Shown piece by piece: positions 5,736-5,791 of a DNA stretch of 5,791 nucleotides. The translations under genes and the position numbers were made by a program. This DNA comes from Candidatus Thiodictyon intracellulare (GTDB lineage: Bacteria > Pseudomonadota > Gammaproteobacteria > Chromatiales > Chromatiaceae), in the NCBI GenBank assembly GCA_016292295.1, contig JADNEJ010000299.1, positions 1-5,791 on the forward strand. The letters run 5' to 3'. The notes under the pieces were generated by a model. It worked only from the letters and a program-made list of their open reading frames with translations, did not search any database and was not told the DNA's origin. How positions within the stretch are numbered: the stretch's first letter is position 1; every line of letters begins with the position of its first letter.

Positions 5736-5791
5736 CTCTAGCAGCCTGTCGGACTTCGGGGCCCCGTCGGGGCGGCGGGTCCGGTACACTG
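5736..5791. other. Structured GC-rich tail at the right edge
   Basis: CGGAC (5750-5754) and GTCCG (5779-5783) can pair around a GC core holding the palindrome CGGGGCCCCG (5757-5766) and two near-direct TCGGGGC copies (5756-5762 and 5768-5774). TACACT (5785-5790) resembles a -10 box without a matching -35. No gene is visible. It could be a second terminator, the leader of the next gene, or the edge of a repeat or insertion element whose rest lies outside the window. Confidence 0.3.

Overview
The window is GC-rich DNA with strong G/C preference at third codon positions. Its two intact genes closely match gammaproteobacterial AlaA and YccA. Together with the mixture of intact housekeeping genes and freshly decayed genes, this suggests a GC-rich gammaproteobacterium, possibly of the Chromatiales (purple sulfur bacteria) type. 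The family-level placement is inference only.

Layout from left to right: (1) the last ~33 codons of an unrecognised gene (1-102). (2) A credible promoter and Shine-Dalgarno sequence leading into a heavily decayed P2-type cation-transporting ATPase (218-2696). It has lost M1-M2 and part of the P domain, carries several frame changes and a TAG stop, and has altered catalytic motifs. (3) An AT-rich island, then a small gene for a secreted-looking protein that reads through only if the frame is changed twice (2754-3057), followed by a nested hairpin. (4) Intact alaA, the glutamate-pyruvate aminotransferase (3213-4439), closed by a 9-bp GC hairpin. (5) A gene-free stretch with a palindrome and a near-consensus sigma70-type promoter. 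(6) tRNA-Ser(UGA) on the minus strand (4692-4776), whose 3' end reads ATCA where GCCA is expected. (7) Intact yccA, a seven-helix Bax-inhibitor-1 family membrane protein (4998-5666), closed by a 10-bp hairpin. (8) A structured GC-rich tail running to the window edge.

There is no obvious shared pathway. alaA (alanine synthesis), tRNA-Ser (translation) and yccA (membrane protein quality control) each look like separate transcription units with their own hairpins. The left half (about 2.8 kb) is mostly a gene graveyard, and I see no intact operon there. I found no CRISPR array, no phage or transposase gene, no toxin-antitoxin pair and no new defence-like system. The observations most worth a second look are the unusual tRNA-Ser 3' end, the promoter pointing antisense into that tRNA, the small broken secreted protein, and the pattern of ATPase decay behind intact expression signals.
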